This document shows, in pieces, positions 13,048 through 21,317 of a stretch of 64,000 bases of DNA. The DNA comes from Bordetella hinzii LMG 13501 (GTDB taxonomy: Bacteria; Pseudomonadota; Gammaproteobacteria; Burkholderiales; Burkholderiaceae_B). Under the pieces are notes generated by a model. That model searched no databases, was not told where the DNA came from, and was given only the letters and a program-made list of their open reading frames with translations. Every line of letters begins with the position of its first letter. The stretch's first letter is position 1. Made by a program: the position numbers and the translations under genes. Location: contig NZ_LRUJ01000008.1 of assembly GCF_001548475.1 (NCBI RefSeq), positions 62,001-126,000 of the forward strand. The letters run 5' to 3'.

Positions 13048-13554
13048 TTGGCCGCGGACGATTATTTCAGCCTGTTCGGCTTGCCCGCGAAGTTCGAGCT
13101 TGACGGCCAGGCGCTGGAAACCGCCTGGCGCGCCGTGGCCGCCCGTGTGCATCCCGACCGCTACGCCACCGCCAGCGCGCCCGAGCGCCGCGTCGCCATG
13201 CAGTGGGCGGCGCGCGCCAACGAAGCCTATCGGCAATTGCGGGATCCCTTGCTGCGCGCGCGCTATCTGTGCGAGTCGGCCGGCGTGGACCTGCAGACCG
13301 AAAGCAATACCGCGATGGCGCCCGCCTTTCTGATGCAGCAGATGGAGTGGCGCGAGCTGCTGGATGACGCGCGCCATGACGAGCACGCGCGGCAAGTCCT
13401 AGGCGCCGAGCTCGAGCAGGCGCGCGCAGCCATGCGCGCGACGCTGGCCGAGCTGATCGACACGCGCAAAGACTATCCGGCCGCGGGCCAGAAAGTGCGC
13501 GAATGGATGTTCATCGAGAAACTGGCCCAGGAGCTGGCGGCCGTCCACTCCTAG
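13048..13554 (+). CDS. hscB: Co-chaperone HscB (J-domain), TTG start
   Basis: HscB is the J-protein that brings IscU to HscA and stimulates ATP hydrolysis. The product has 168 residues. The J domain carries the HPD motif at 35-37 (RVHPDRYATA), followed by the helical IscU-binding domain. No ATG or GTG exists between the iscA stop and the conserved DDYFSLFGLP segment, so TTG at 13048 is the only suitable start. It is four bases after the iscA stop, and the rare start probably lowers HscB output relative to IscA. hscA follows after 39 bases. Confidence 0.94.
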   Translation: MAADDYFSLFGLPAKFELDGQALETAWRAVAARVHPDRYATASAPERRVAMQWAARANEAYRQLRDPLLRARYLCESAGVDLQTESNTAMAPAFLMQQMEWRELLDDARHDEHARQVLGAELEQARAAMRATLAELIDTRKDYPAAGQKVREWMFIEKLAQELAAVHS

Positions 13555-13593
13555 GATGGCCCTGCCGGGCGCTTTCAGCGACAACGTATACAA

Positions 13594-15456
13594 ATGGCTT
13601 TATTGCAGATTTCCGAACCCGGTGAATCGCCCGCGCCGCACCAGCGGCGGCTGGCGGTGGGCATCGACCTGGGCACGACCAACTCCCTGGTGGCTGCGGT
13701 GCGCAGCAGCGTGGCCGAAGTGCTGTGCGATGCGGACGGCCACGCCTTGCTGCCGTCGGCGGTGCGCTATCTGCCCGAAGGCCGTGTCGCCATCGGCCGC
13801 GGCGCCTTGGCGCATCAGGCCTCCGACCCCTCCAATACCATTGTCTCCGTCAAGCGCTTCATGGGTCGTGCCGCGCAGGATGCGCGTGACAGCGGCGCGC
13901 CGTATGACTTCGTCGATGCGCCCGGCATGGTGCGCCTGCGCACCCTGCATGGCGATGTGAGCCCGGTCGAGGTGTCGGCGCAGATTCTGGCCACGCTGCG
14001 CCAGCGCGCCGAGGATGTGCTTGGCGATGACCTGGTGGGCGCCGTGATCACGGTGCCGGCCTATTTTGACGACGCCCAGCGCCAGGCCACGCGCGATGCC
14101 GCCAAGCTGGCCGGCCTGAACGTGCTGCGCCTGCTCAATGAGCCGACCGCCGCCGCCATTGCCTATGGGCTGGACCAGGCCGCCGAGGGCGTCTATGCGG
14201 TCTATGACCTGGGTGGCGGCACCTTCGATGTGTCTATCCTGCGCCTGTCCAAGGGGGTCTTCGAGGTGATCGCCACCGGTGGCGACACGGCCCTGGGCGG
14301 CGATGATTTCGATCACGCCATCGTGGCCGACCTGGTGTCCAGCCAAGGGCTGGACGGCCTTTCGCTGTCGGACCGGCGCGGCCTGCTGGTGGCCGCGCGC
14401 GCCGCGCGCGAGACGCTGACCGATGCCGGGCAGGCGACGATCGCGCTGAGCCTGGACGATGGGCGCAAGCTCGACGTCACGCTGAGCCGCGCGCATTTCG
14501 AGACACTGGCCGCGCCGTTGATCGAACGCACCCTGCAAGCCGCCCGCCGCGCCCTGCGCGATGCCGGGCTGGCGCTGGGCGAGGTCAAGGGTGTGGTGCT
14601 GGTCGGCGGCGCCACGCGCATGCCGGCCGTGCGCCAGGCGGTGGCTGCCTTCTTCGGCACGCCGCCCCTGACCAATCTGGATCCCGATCAGGTCGTGGCG
14701 CTGGGCGCGGCGCTGCAGGCCAACCTGCTGGCCGGCAACCGCGCGCCGGGCGAAGATTGGCTGTTGCTGGACGTCACGCCGCTGTCGCTGGGCCTGGAGA
14801 CCATGGGCGGGCTGGTCGAGCGCGTCATTCCGCGCAACAGCACCATACCGGTTGCCCGCGCGCAGGAGTTCACCACCTTCAAGGATGGCCAGACCGCGAT
14901 GAGCGTGCACGTGGTGCAGGGCGAGCGCGATCTGGTGGCCGATTGCCGTTCGCTGGCGCGCTTCGAGCTGCGTGGCATACCGCCCATGGTGGCGGGCGCG
15001 GCGCGCATCCGCGTGACCTTCCAGGTCGATGCCGATGGGCTGCTGAGCGTGAGCGCCCGCGAGCAGAGCACCGGCGTCGAGGCGTCGGTGACAGTCAAGC
15101 CCTCGTATGGGCTTTCCGATGACGAAATCACGCGCATGCTGTCCGAAAGCGTGTCGCACGCCGACGACGATGCCCGCGCGCGCATGCTGCGCGAGCAGCA
15201 GGTCGAGGCCAGGCAACTGGTCGAGTCCGTGACCGCCGCGCTCGGCGCCGATGGCGATCTGCTCGATGCCACCGAACGCGCGCGGGTGGATGCGGCGCTG
15301 GCCGCCGCCGCGGCGGCCCAGGACGGCACGGATATCGAGGCCCTGCGCCAGGCCGTGCAATCGCTGTCCGACGCCACCGAGGACTTCGCCGCCCGCCGCA
15401 TGGATCGCAGCATCCGTGCCGCGCTTGCCGGCCGTAAATTGGACGAACTCGCTTAA
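13594..15456 (+). CDS. hscA: Fe-S assembly chaperone HscA (Hsp70 family)
   Basis: This specialised Hsp70 helps release clusters from IscU. The product has 620 residues. The nucleotide-binding domain begins GIDLGTTNS at about 23-31 and includes the phosphate-2 and adenosine motifs ([23 protein letters not shown]). The substrate domain follows ([17 protein letters not shown]). It lacks the EEVD-like and acidic C-terminus of DnaK, as expected for HscA. It lies between hscB and fdx in the isc operon. Confidence 0.97.
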   Translation: MALLQISEPGESPAPHQRRLAVGIDLGTTNSLVAAVRSSVAEVLCDADGHALLPSAVRYLPEGRVAIGRGALAHQASDPSNTIVSVKRFMGRAAQDARDSGAPYDFVDAPGMVRLRTLHGDVSPVEVSAQILATLRQRAEDVLGDDLVGAVITVPAYFDDAQRQATRDAAKLAGLNVLRLLNEPTAAAIAYGLDQAAEGVYAVYDLGGGTFDVSILRLSKGVFEVIATGGDTALGGDDFDHAIVADLVSSQGLDGLSLSDRRGLLVAARAARETLTDAGQATIALSLDDGRKLDVTLSRAHFETLAAPLIERTLQAARRALRDAGLALGEVKGVVLVGGATRMPAVRQAVAAFFGTPPLTNLDPDQVVALGAALQANLLAGNRAPGEDWLLLDVTPLSLGLETMGGLVERVIPRNSTIPVARAQEFTTFKDGQTAMSVHVVQGERDLVADCRSLARFELRGIPPMVAGAARIRVTFQVDADGLLSVSAREQSTGVEASVTVKPSYGLSDDEITRMLSESVSHADDDARARMLREQQVEARQLVESVTAALGADGDLLDATERARVDAALAAAAAAQDGTDIEALRQAVQSLSDATEDFAARRMDRSIRAALAGRKLDELA

Positions 15457-15461
15457 ACCTC

Positions 15462-15803
15462 ATGCCGAAACTGACCGTATTGCCCCATCCCGATGTGTGC
15501 CCCGAAGGGGCGGTGATCGAGAATGCGCCGACTGGCGTGTCCATCTGCCGTGTGCTGCTGGACAACCATATCGACATCGAACATGCCTGCGAGCTGTCCT
15601 GTGCGTGCACGACCTGCCACGTGGTGGTCCGTCAAGGCTATTCTTCGCTGGAGGACCCGACCGATAGCGAGGAAGACCTGCTGGACAAGGCCTGGGGCCT
15701 GACGTCGATCTCGCGCTTGTCTTGCCAGGCCATCATCGCCGAGGAGGATCTCACCGTCGAGATCCCCAAGTACACCATCAACCACGCCAAGGAGGACCAC
15801 TGA
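15462..15803 (+). CDS. fdx: ISC-type [2Fe-2S] ferredoxin
   Basis: This 113-residue adrenodoxin-type ferredoxin supplies electrons to cluster assembly. The cluster ligands are Cys43, Cys49, Cys52 and Cys88 (C-X5-C-X2-C-X35-C). The start is five bases after the hscA stop and the gene is followed one base later by iscX, so it is within the operon. Confidence 0.97.
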   Translation: MPKLTVLPHPDVCPEGAVIENAPTGVSICRVLLDNHIDIEHACELSCACTTCHVVVRQGYSSLEDPTDSEEDLLDKAWGLTSISRLSCQAIIAEEDLTVEIPKYTINHAKEDH

Positions 15804-15804
15804 C

Positions 15805-15999
15805 ATGAAGTGGATCGATACCTACCAGATCGCCGAGGCGCTGGTCGAGGCGCATCCGGATGTGGATCCCAAGGCCGTGCGCTTTACGCAGCTGCGCGAA
15901 TGGGTGCTGGCCTTGCCTGGCTTTTCCGATGATCCGGCGCGCTCGGGCGAAAAAATCCTCGAGGCCATACAGATGGCCTGGATCGAAGAGGCCGAGTGA
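15805..15999 (+). CDS. iscX: Fe-S assembly protein IscX
   Basis: This small acidic 64-residue protein binds IscS and iron and tunes cysteine desulfurase activity. MKWIDTYQIAEAL and the conserved D/E-rich surface with DVDPKAVRFTQLREWV identify the family. It is the last gene of the operon, with a terminator 20 bases downstream. Confidence 0.96.
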   Translation: MKWIDTYQIAEALVEAHPDVDPKAVRFTQLREWVLALPGFSDDPARSGEKILEAIQMAWIEEAE

Positions 16000-16018
16000 G
16001 CCCTCACGGCCCATCACG

Positions 16019-16042
16019 AAAACCCCGTTCGCGGGGTTTTTT
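16019..16042 (+). terminator. Terminator at the end of the isc operon
   Basis: An AAAACCCCG / CGGGGTTTT stem with a TTCG loop runs into TTTTTT. The upstream A-run makes it usable from the minus strand too, so it may also end the converging DUF2501 gene. Confidence 0.93.
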
Positions 16043-16047
16043 CTTGT

Positions 16048-16461
16048 CTAGAGCAGCGACTTGCCTTGCTGCAGGATCTGGTCGCAGGCTTTTTTGGTGA
16101 TTTCCTGCTTGAGACCCGAGCCGCTCAGGTCCATGGACTTGCCGTCTTTGCCTTTGAGAATGCCTTGCACGCCGGAGGCATAGCCGGGGTCGGATTCGGG
16201 CTTGGCCGCGTTGCCGCCCAGCTTGCCGACGAGCTTGTCCTTGACGGCGGCGGCCTCGCCGCCGGCGAGGTAGTTGTTCTTGATGCAGAACTCCAGCACG
16301 CCGGCGGCATTGCCGGTGCTGCCGGCGCTCAGCGAGGACAGATTGCCTCCCAGGCCGGGCGTGGACGAACCCAGCTGGCCTTTGACGCTGTCGAGCAACT
16401 GGGCCTGGGCACCGGCTGTCATGGCCAGCAGGGCAGCGGCATACAGGAGAGGGTGTTTCAT
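16048..16461 (-). CDS. DUF2501 family secreted protein
   Basis: The 137-residue product starts MKHPLLYAAALLAMTAGAQA, a clear signal peptide with probable cleavage after residue 20. The mature part is rich in Gly, Ser and Lys. It contains NAAGVLEFCIKNNYL and the DPGYASGVQGIL segment typical of the DUF2501 (YjjA-like) family of periplasmic proteins of unknown function. Two Cys residues could form a disulfide. A good ribosome-binding site (GGAG) precedes the chosen start. A longer upstream frame is open but unlikely to be coding. It converges with iscX. Confidence 0.82.
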   Translation of the reverse strand: MKHPLLYAAALLAMTAGAQAQLLDSVKGQLGSSTPGLGGNLSSLSAGSTGNAAGVLEFCIKNNYLAGGEAAAVKDKLVGKLGGNAAKPESDPGYASGVQGILKGKDGKSMDLSGSGLKQEITKKACDQILQQGKSLL

Positions 16462-16612
16462 GGCGGGCTCCGCGTGACGGGGTCGGCCTATCCTAGTCCC
16501 GCCGCCAGACCGTTCGCAAGTTTCAGGCTGTAAGGCCGACGGGATGTTCGGCGGATGAACGGCGGCGCTTGGGCGGTATGATGCCAACCTGAGTCTTCAT
16601 TTTGTCGCCATC

Positions 16613-17500
16613 ATGACCGTGCCTTCCCTACGCTTTGGCCTGGCGGCCAACCGCCTGCATCACGAGACGCCCGATGCAGCCCTGTTCAGCTGGCTGCGCG
16701 CCAGCGGCGCCTCCATCCGCGAGATGGGTATCGAGCTGCATACCGTGGGGCGCACCCACGATGCCATCGTGCGCGAAGGCATGCTGCAAGGGTATCGGGG
16801 GCTCATCCGCTACCCGTATGGCCGGGAAGGCGGGCTGATGAAGCTGGTGGCCCGGGTGACGGAGGGCCGCGACGGCCAGGCCCCGTTCGACGGCGCCATC
16901 TACCTGATCGATCCGGTGGACCCCTCGTCCATCTTCCCGGAGGCCCTGGCGCTCAAGCGGCAATGCATCACGCATGGCCGGCCCTTTATTTCCACCTTGG
17001 CCGGCGCCATCGAGTGGATCGAGGTCGAGCGCGTGCTGGCTGGCCTGACGCCCGATCCCGCCTTGGGCCGCCTTTTCCGTTTCGATGGGCAGACGCTGGC
17101 CATGATTGCCCACGATGCGCTCAAGGACGAAATGGTGGCGTTTGCCGACACCTATTTCGATGTGTTGTCCCAGTTCGCCCGGCGCGTGGCGACCGGCACG
17201 ACGGGCGGGCGCCTCAATGAGCTGGCCTGGTCGCGCGGCTGGCCCAAGGACCAGCCCTGGGTGACGCGCTATCTGAGCGGGCCCCTGGGCGGCGATGCCC
17301 AGATCGCCGAGCTGGTGCTGGAACATCAATGCCAGCGCGTGATCTTTTTCGAGGATCCGCATGTGGCGCGCCAGCATGAGGCCGATATCCAGTTGCTGGA
17401 GCGTGCCGTGCGCGTGGTGACCGACTCGGCCACCTGCGCGACCTCGCCCTCGGTGGCTCGGCGCTGGGCCGAGGCCGTACGCAAGCGCCAGGCGATGTAG
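16613..17500 (+). CDS. Two-domain methylglyoxal-synthase-like protein
   Basis: The C-terminal half (about 160-290) matches methylglyoxal synthase, which turns dihydroxyacetone phosphate into methylglyoxal. All residues known from E. coli MgsA have counterparts: His167, Asp168 and Lys171 (AHDALK), Thr194/196/197 (TGTTG), Asp228 (SGPLGGD), Asp248 (FFEDP), His255 and Asp258. The N-terminal half (about 1-135) looks like a second, degenerate copy of the same fold. It has YLIDPVDPSS where the active copy has FFEDPHVARQ, but no matching His. At 295 residues it is about twice the usual length of 150. Catalysis is likely but unproven; the N-terminal domain may be regulatory. The gene is monocistronic and converges with the crotonase gene. 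Confidence 0.8.
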   Translation: MTVPSLRFGLAANRLHHETPDAALFSWLRASGASIREMGIELHTVGRTHDAIVREGMLQGYRGLIRYPYGREGGLMKLVARVTEGRDGQAPFDGAIYLIDPVDPSSIFPEALALKRQCITHGRPFISTLAGAIEWIEVERVLAGLTPDPALGRLFRFDGQTLAMIAHDALKDEMVAFADTYFDVLSQFARRVATGTTGGRLNELAWSRGWPKDQPWVTRYLSGPLGGDAQIAELVLEHQCQRVIFFEDPHVARQHEADIQLLERAVRVVTDSATCATSPSVARRWAEAVRKRQAM

Positions 17501-17509
17501 CCCGGGCGG

Positions 17510-18307
17510 CTAGGCCCCGCGAAACCGCGGGGCGCGTTTTTCCTTGAGGGCCCGCACGCCTTCGGCGAAATCCGCCCGGTCGACGATGTCCAGGAAGGCG
17601 GCGCTTTCGTTGTTGAGCTGGGTGTCGAGCGCCGCGTCGCCCGCAAGGCGCAGCAAGGCCTTGACCGAGGCCAGGCTGTGCGGCGCCAGCGCGGCGATGT
17701 GTTGCGCGTAGGCGGCCACCCGTGCCTGGCGCTCGGCGGCGCCGACCACTTCATTGAGCAGTCCCCAGTCCCGCGCTTCTTGGGCGGCCAGCGGTTCGGT
17801 GCGCAGCAGCAGTTCCATGGCGCGGCGGCGGCCCACCAGGCGGACGAGGGCGTGGGTCATGCCGGCATCGGGGCTGGCGCCGATCTTCAGGTAGGCGGTG
17901 GCCAGGCGGGTGTCCTGCACGGCCCATGCCAGGTCGCAGGCGAGGGCGAGCGAGAGCCCGGCGCCCGCGGCCACGCCATGCACATCGGCCAGCCAGATCT
18001 TGGGCATGCTCGCGATATGGGCGATGAAGGCGTTCAAGGGGCCGAAGAGTTCCTGCAGCGTGGCGCGCGCCCCGGCCCCTTCGAACATCCCGATATCGCC
18101 GCCGGCGCAAAAAGCCTTGCCCGCGCCGCGCAGCACGACCACACGCAGGGCGGCCTGCGCGGCCAGCCAGTCGGCGGCCGCGCGCAGATCACGCGCCATC
18201 GCCACGTCGATGGCATTGAGGGCGGCGGGGCGATTGAGCGTCAGCCAGGCGCAGGGCCCGTCCAGGGCCAGCTCCAGCGTGCCGTATTGCGGCGCAGCAG
18301 TCGTCAT
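17510..18307 (-). CDS. Enoyl-CoA hydratase/isomerase family protein
   Basis: This 265-residue crotonase-fold protein acts on acyl-CoA substrates. The CoA-binding oxyanion segment [12 protein letters not shown] and the [20 protein letters not shown] region are clear. The two catalytic glutamates of rat-type hydratase are not conserved; the second falls in [13 protein letters not shown], where a PaaG-like Asp is present. An isomerase or other crotonase activity is therefore as likely as hydration. It is divergent from the livG-livF/acyl-CoA ligase operon across a 240-base region with palindromes, suggesting shared control by the TetR gene of that operon. Confidence 0.85.
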   Translation of the reverse strand: MTTAAPQYGTLELALDGPCAWLTLNRPAALNAIDVAMARDLRAAADWLAAQAALRVVVLRGAGKAFCAGGDIGMFEGAGARATLQELFGPLNAFIAHIASMPKIWLADVHGVAAGAGLSLALACDLAWAVQDTRLATAYLKIGASPDAGMTHALVRLVGRRRAMELLLRTEPLAAQEARDWGLLNEVVGAAERQARVAAYAQHIAALAPHSLASVKALLRLAGDAALDTQLNNESAAFLDIVDRADFAEGVRALKEKRAPRFRGA

Positions 18308-18321
18308 GCTTGTCTCCGTAT

Positions 18322-18353
18322 CGGGTAAGTACCCGGTTTTGATTCGAAAACCG
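18322..18353. repeat. Two adjoining inverted repeats in the divergent promoter region
   Basis: CGGGTA-AG-TACCCG (18322-18335) overlaps CGGTTTT-GATTCG-AAAACCG (18334-18353). Both have perfect arms. They lie 15-46 bases upstream of the crotonase start and are candidate regulator sites or leader hairpins. Confidence 0.5.
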
Positions 18354-18368
18354 CGATGCTATGTTGCG

Positions 18369-18388
18369 AACCAAGCACTTGCTCGGTT
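18369..18388. promoter_or_regulatory. Candidate TetR-family operator
   Basis: AACCAAGCACTTGCTCGGTT is a 20-base palindrome with seven of eight outer pairs matching in each arm (AACCAAGC / GCTCGGTT). It lies between the divergent crotonase and livG genes, and the operon encodes a TetR regulator. A -35-like TTGATT (18339-18344) and a -10-like TATGTT (18360-18365) lie just upstream for the plus strand. Assignment to the TetR is inference. Confidence 0.55.
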
Positions 18389-18548
18389 GCAGGGACGGGC
18401 ATAGCGTAACGCATCACGGTGCATTGCCGTAAGCGCCGCCAGCAGCACTTCGCAGTCAAACCAGCCTCTCCGGCGGCGCCCGCCGCCTCGGCGGGGCGCT
18501 TGCTTGCCACGGGACCCCCGGGGCAAAAGAAGAGCGAGGAGACAGCAG

Positions 18549-19361
18549 GTGGAAGAGCCGCTATTGCAGGTTCAGGGGGTGACGCTCGCCTTTGGCGGGG
18601 TCAAGGCGCTGTCGGACGTGAGTTTCACGGTCCGCCCCGGCACGATCACCGCTGTCATCGGTCCCAATGGCGCCGGCAAGACCTCGCTGTTCAACACTAT
18701 TTCCGGTTTCTATCGGCCCTCGCAGGGCTCGATACGCTTTGAGGGCCGGGATATCACGCGATTGGCGCCGCCCCAGCGCGCGCGCCTTGGCCTGGCGCGC
18801 AGCTTCCAGAACATTGCGCTGTTTCGCGGCATGACGGTGCTGGATAACATCAAGCTGGGCCGCCATGCCCACCTGCGCACCAATGTCTTCGATGCCTTGT
18901 TCTACCTGGGCCGGGCGCGCCGCGAAGAAGAGGCGCTGCGCGCCGAGATCGAGGAGCGCATCATTGACTTCCTGGAGATCGATCATATCCGGCACGCGCC
19001 GGTGGCCGCGCTTTCGTATGGATTGCGCAAGCGGGTGGAGCTGGCGCGCGCCCTGGCCATGCAGCCGCGCATCCTGATGCTCGATGAGCCGGTCGCGGGG
19101 ATGAACCGCGAAGAGACCGAGGATATGGCGCGCTTCATCCTGGATGCGCGCGCCGAATGGGGCCTGACCGTGCTCATGGTCGAACACGACATGGGCATGG
19201 TGATGGACCTTTCGGACCATGTGGTAGTGCTCAATTTCGGGCAGGTGATCGCCGAGGGTTCCACCGCCCAGGTGCAGGCCCATCCCGATGTGATCAAGGC
19301 GTATCTGGGCGCCGGCGACGTGGCCGATCTGCGCGCCCGGCTGCTGGCGAGGGCGGCCTGA
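18549..19361 (+). CDS. Liv-type ABC transporter ATP-binding protein (LivG-like)
   Basis: This is an ATPase subunit of a branched-chain amino acid-type (HAAT) uptake system. From the GTG at 18549 it has 270 residues; that start has a GAGGAG ribosome-binding site, while an in-frame ATG further up lacks one. Walker A GPNGAGKT is at about 38-45, the signature is the variant LSYGLRKRVEL, and Walker B is ILMLDEPVAG. The stop overlaps the next ATG by one base (TGATG). Because the operon also encodes an acyl-CoA ligase, the substrate may be an organic acid rather than an amino acid. Confidence 0.92.
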   Translation: MEEPLLQVQGVTLAFGGVKALSDVSFTVRPGTITAVIGPNGAGKTSLFNTISGFYRPSQGSIRFEGRDITRLAPPQRARLGLARSFQNIALFRGMTVLDNIKLGRHAHLRTNVFDALFYLGRARREEEALRAEIEERIIDFLEIDHIRHAPVAALSYGLRKRVELARALAMQPRILMLDEPVAGMNREETEDMARFILDARAEWGLTVLMVEHDMGMVMDLSDHVVVLNFGQVIAEGSTAQVQAHPDVIKAYLGAGDVADLRARLLARAA

Positions 19362-20239
19362 TGGACGGCTGGTTCTTCTTCGAGGTGAGCCTGGCCGGGT
19401 TGGGCGCGGGCGGACTGTACGTGCTGGCCGCCCTGGCGTTTGTGATCGTCTACAAGGCGACCCGGGTGGTCAATATCGCCATCGGCGAGTTCTTGATGAT
19501 GGGCGCCTATCTATTCTATGCCTTTGCCGCGGATTGGCAGTGGCCGATCTGGGCGGCGATCGCCGCCGCGCTGCTGGCCAGCGGCCTGCTGGGCGCGGCG
19601 GTGGAGCGCCTGGCCATCCGGCCCATGCTGGGGGAGTCGCCCATCTCGGTGTTCATGGTGACCGTCGGCCTGGCCTCGATCGCCGTCGGCGTGGTGGAGC
19701 TGGTCTGGACGGCCGACCAGCGGCGCCTGCCGGAGTTCTTCCCGCGTGCGCCGGTCATGCTGGGAGAGGCGTTCGTGGCCTCCAAGGTGTTCTACGGTTT
19801 CTGGGTGGCGGTGGGGTTGTCGCTGGCCGTGCTGGCCCTGTTCCGCTTCTGGCGCGGCGGGGTGGCCCTGCGGGCGACGGCTTCGGACCAGGGGGCGGCC
19901 TATGCCATGGGCATCAACGTGCCGCGGGTGTTCTCGCTGGCTTGGGCCGCGGCAGGCGTGCTGGCGGCGGTGGCTGGCATCGTGGTGGGATCGATAGGCG
20001 GGATTTCGTCGTCCATGGGCACCTTCGGGCTGTCGGTGCTGGTAGTGGTGATCGTGGGCGGCCTGGACAGCGTGGCCGGCGCCCTGGTGGCGGGCGTGCT
20101 GATCGGCCTGCTCGAGGCATGGGCCGGGGCCTATCTGGGCGGGGAGTACAAACTGCTGGCCACGTTCGTGGTGCTGGTGGCTGCGCTTATGGTCCGGCCA
20201 TACGGCCTGTTCGGCACGCGCGATATCGAGAGGCTCTGA
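19361..20239 (+). CDS. Liv-type ABC transporter permease (LivH-like)
   Basis: This 292-residue inner-membrane permease has about eight hydrophobic segments. YKATRVVNIAIGEFLMMGAY near the N-terminus and the GLDSVAGALVAGVLIGLLEAW segment near the C-terminus match LivH. It starts on the overlapping TGATG of livG and is followed one base later by livM. It pairs with LivM to form the translocation channel. Confidence 0.92.
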   Translation: MDGWFFFEVSLAGLGAGGLYVLAALAFVIVYKATRVVNIAIGEFLMMGAYLFYAFAADWQWPIWAAIAAALLASGLLGAAVERLAIRPMLGESPISVFMVTVGLASIAVGVVELVWTADQRRLPEFFPRAPVMLGEAFVASKVFYGFWVAVGLSLAVLALFRFWRGGVALRATASDQGAAYAMGINVPRVFSLAWAAAGVLAAVAGIVVGSIGGISSSMGTFGLSVLVVVIVGGLDSVAGALVAGVLIGLLEAWAGAYLGGEYKLLATFVVLVAALMVRPYGLFGTRDIERL

Positions 20240-20240
20240 C

Positions 20241-21278
20241 ATGCGTATAGCGACCGCCAAGCAAAGCTATGCCGCCGACCAGGCGCTCTTTGACACCGCG
20301 ACTCAGCGCTTGTGGCTGCTCCTGCTGGCGGCCGCGCTGGTCGTCTTTCCCTTCGCGGCCAACGCCTATTGGCTCTATCTGGCCTGCCTGGTGGCGATCA
20401 ATATCGCCAGCGCGACGGGCTTGAACATCCTGACGGGCTATACCGGCCTGGTCAGCCTGGGGCAAGCGGCCTTCATGGGCCTGGGGGCCTATACGGTGGC
20501 CGTCCTGCAGACGCGCTGGGGCCTGCCGTTCTGGCTGACGCTGCCGGCCGCCGGCGTGGTCGCCATGGTGGGCGGCGTCATCGTGGGGATTCCATCCTTG
20601 CGCGTCAAAGGCCTCTATCTGGCGATCGTGACCATCGCGGCTTCCTTCATCACGCATTTCCTGTTCGCCAACCTGGGCTTTACGGGCGGCACGGCCGGCC
20701 TGCAGGTGGCGCCCGCGCGCTTCCTGGGCTGGGACCTTGATACCTCTTTCCGCATTTATTGGCTCATCGTGCCCCTTACGGTGCTGATGCTGCTGGGCGC
20801 GGCCAACCTGTTCCGCACCCGCATCGGGCGCGCCTTCATCGCCATCCGGGACCGTGATATTTCCGCCGAGGTGCTGGGCATCGACCTGCTGCGCTACAAG
20901 CTGCTGTCGTTCGGCCTGTCGTCTTTCTATGCCGGCGTGGCCGGCGGACTGTGGGCCTATTTCTTCCGCGTGGTCACGCCGGAGAGCTTTCCGCTCATCA
21001 TGTCCATTTTCTTTCTGGCGGCCATCATCGTCGGCGGCATGGGGACGATACTGGGCTCCATCCTGGGCGCCTTGTTCATGACCATGGTGCCGGAGGTGCT
21101 CAAGCTCATCGTGGGCTGGCTGCCGGTGGGCGGCGATGCGCTGCGGCTGTTGTCGCCCGTGCGCACCATCGTCTTCGGCCTGCTGATCGTGGGATTCCTG
21201 ATTTTCGAGCCGCATGGCCTGGCCGAAATATGGCGCCGTGTGCGGCGCTTCTTCCATTTATGGCCTTTCCGTACCTGA
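20241..21278 (+). CDS. Liv-type ABC transporter permease (LivM-like)
   Basis: This 345-residue permease has multiple membrane spans. The conserved LNILTGYTGLVSLGQAAFMG and the cytoplasmic coupling segment RDRDISAEVLGID (the EAA-like loop contacting the ATPases) identify LivM. It starts one base after livH and is followed 39 bases later by the binding-protein gene. Confidence 0.92.
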   Translation: MRIATAKQSYAADQALFDTATQRLWLLLLAAALVVFPFAANAYWLYLACLVAINIASATGLNILTGYTGLVSLGQAAFMGLGAYTVAVLQTRWGLPFWLTLPAAGVVAMVGGVIVGIPSLRVKGLYLAIVTIAASFITHFLFANLGFTGGTAGLQVAPARFLGWDLDTSFRIYWLIVPLTVLMLLGAANLFRTRIGRAFIAIRDRDISAEVLGIDLLRYKLLSFGLSSFYAGVAGGLWAYFFRVVTPESFPLIMSIFFLAAIIVGGMGTILGSILGALFMTMVPEVLKLIVGWLPVGGDALRLLSPVRTIVFGLLIVGFLIFEPHGLAEIWRRVRRFFHLWPFRT

Positions 21279-21317
21279 TCGCGACGGCGACAGGCAATAA
21301 CCAGCAGGAGACAAACC

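Noticed and set aside
13048-13554. hscB as a pseudogene because of its missing ATG
   Set aside because: The frame is intact, has HPD and full length, and TTG is an accepted start.
19157-19360. An N-terminal extension of the LivH-like permease
   Set aside because: It is an alternative frame of livG. The TGATG overlap at 19359-19363 gives the normal permease start.
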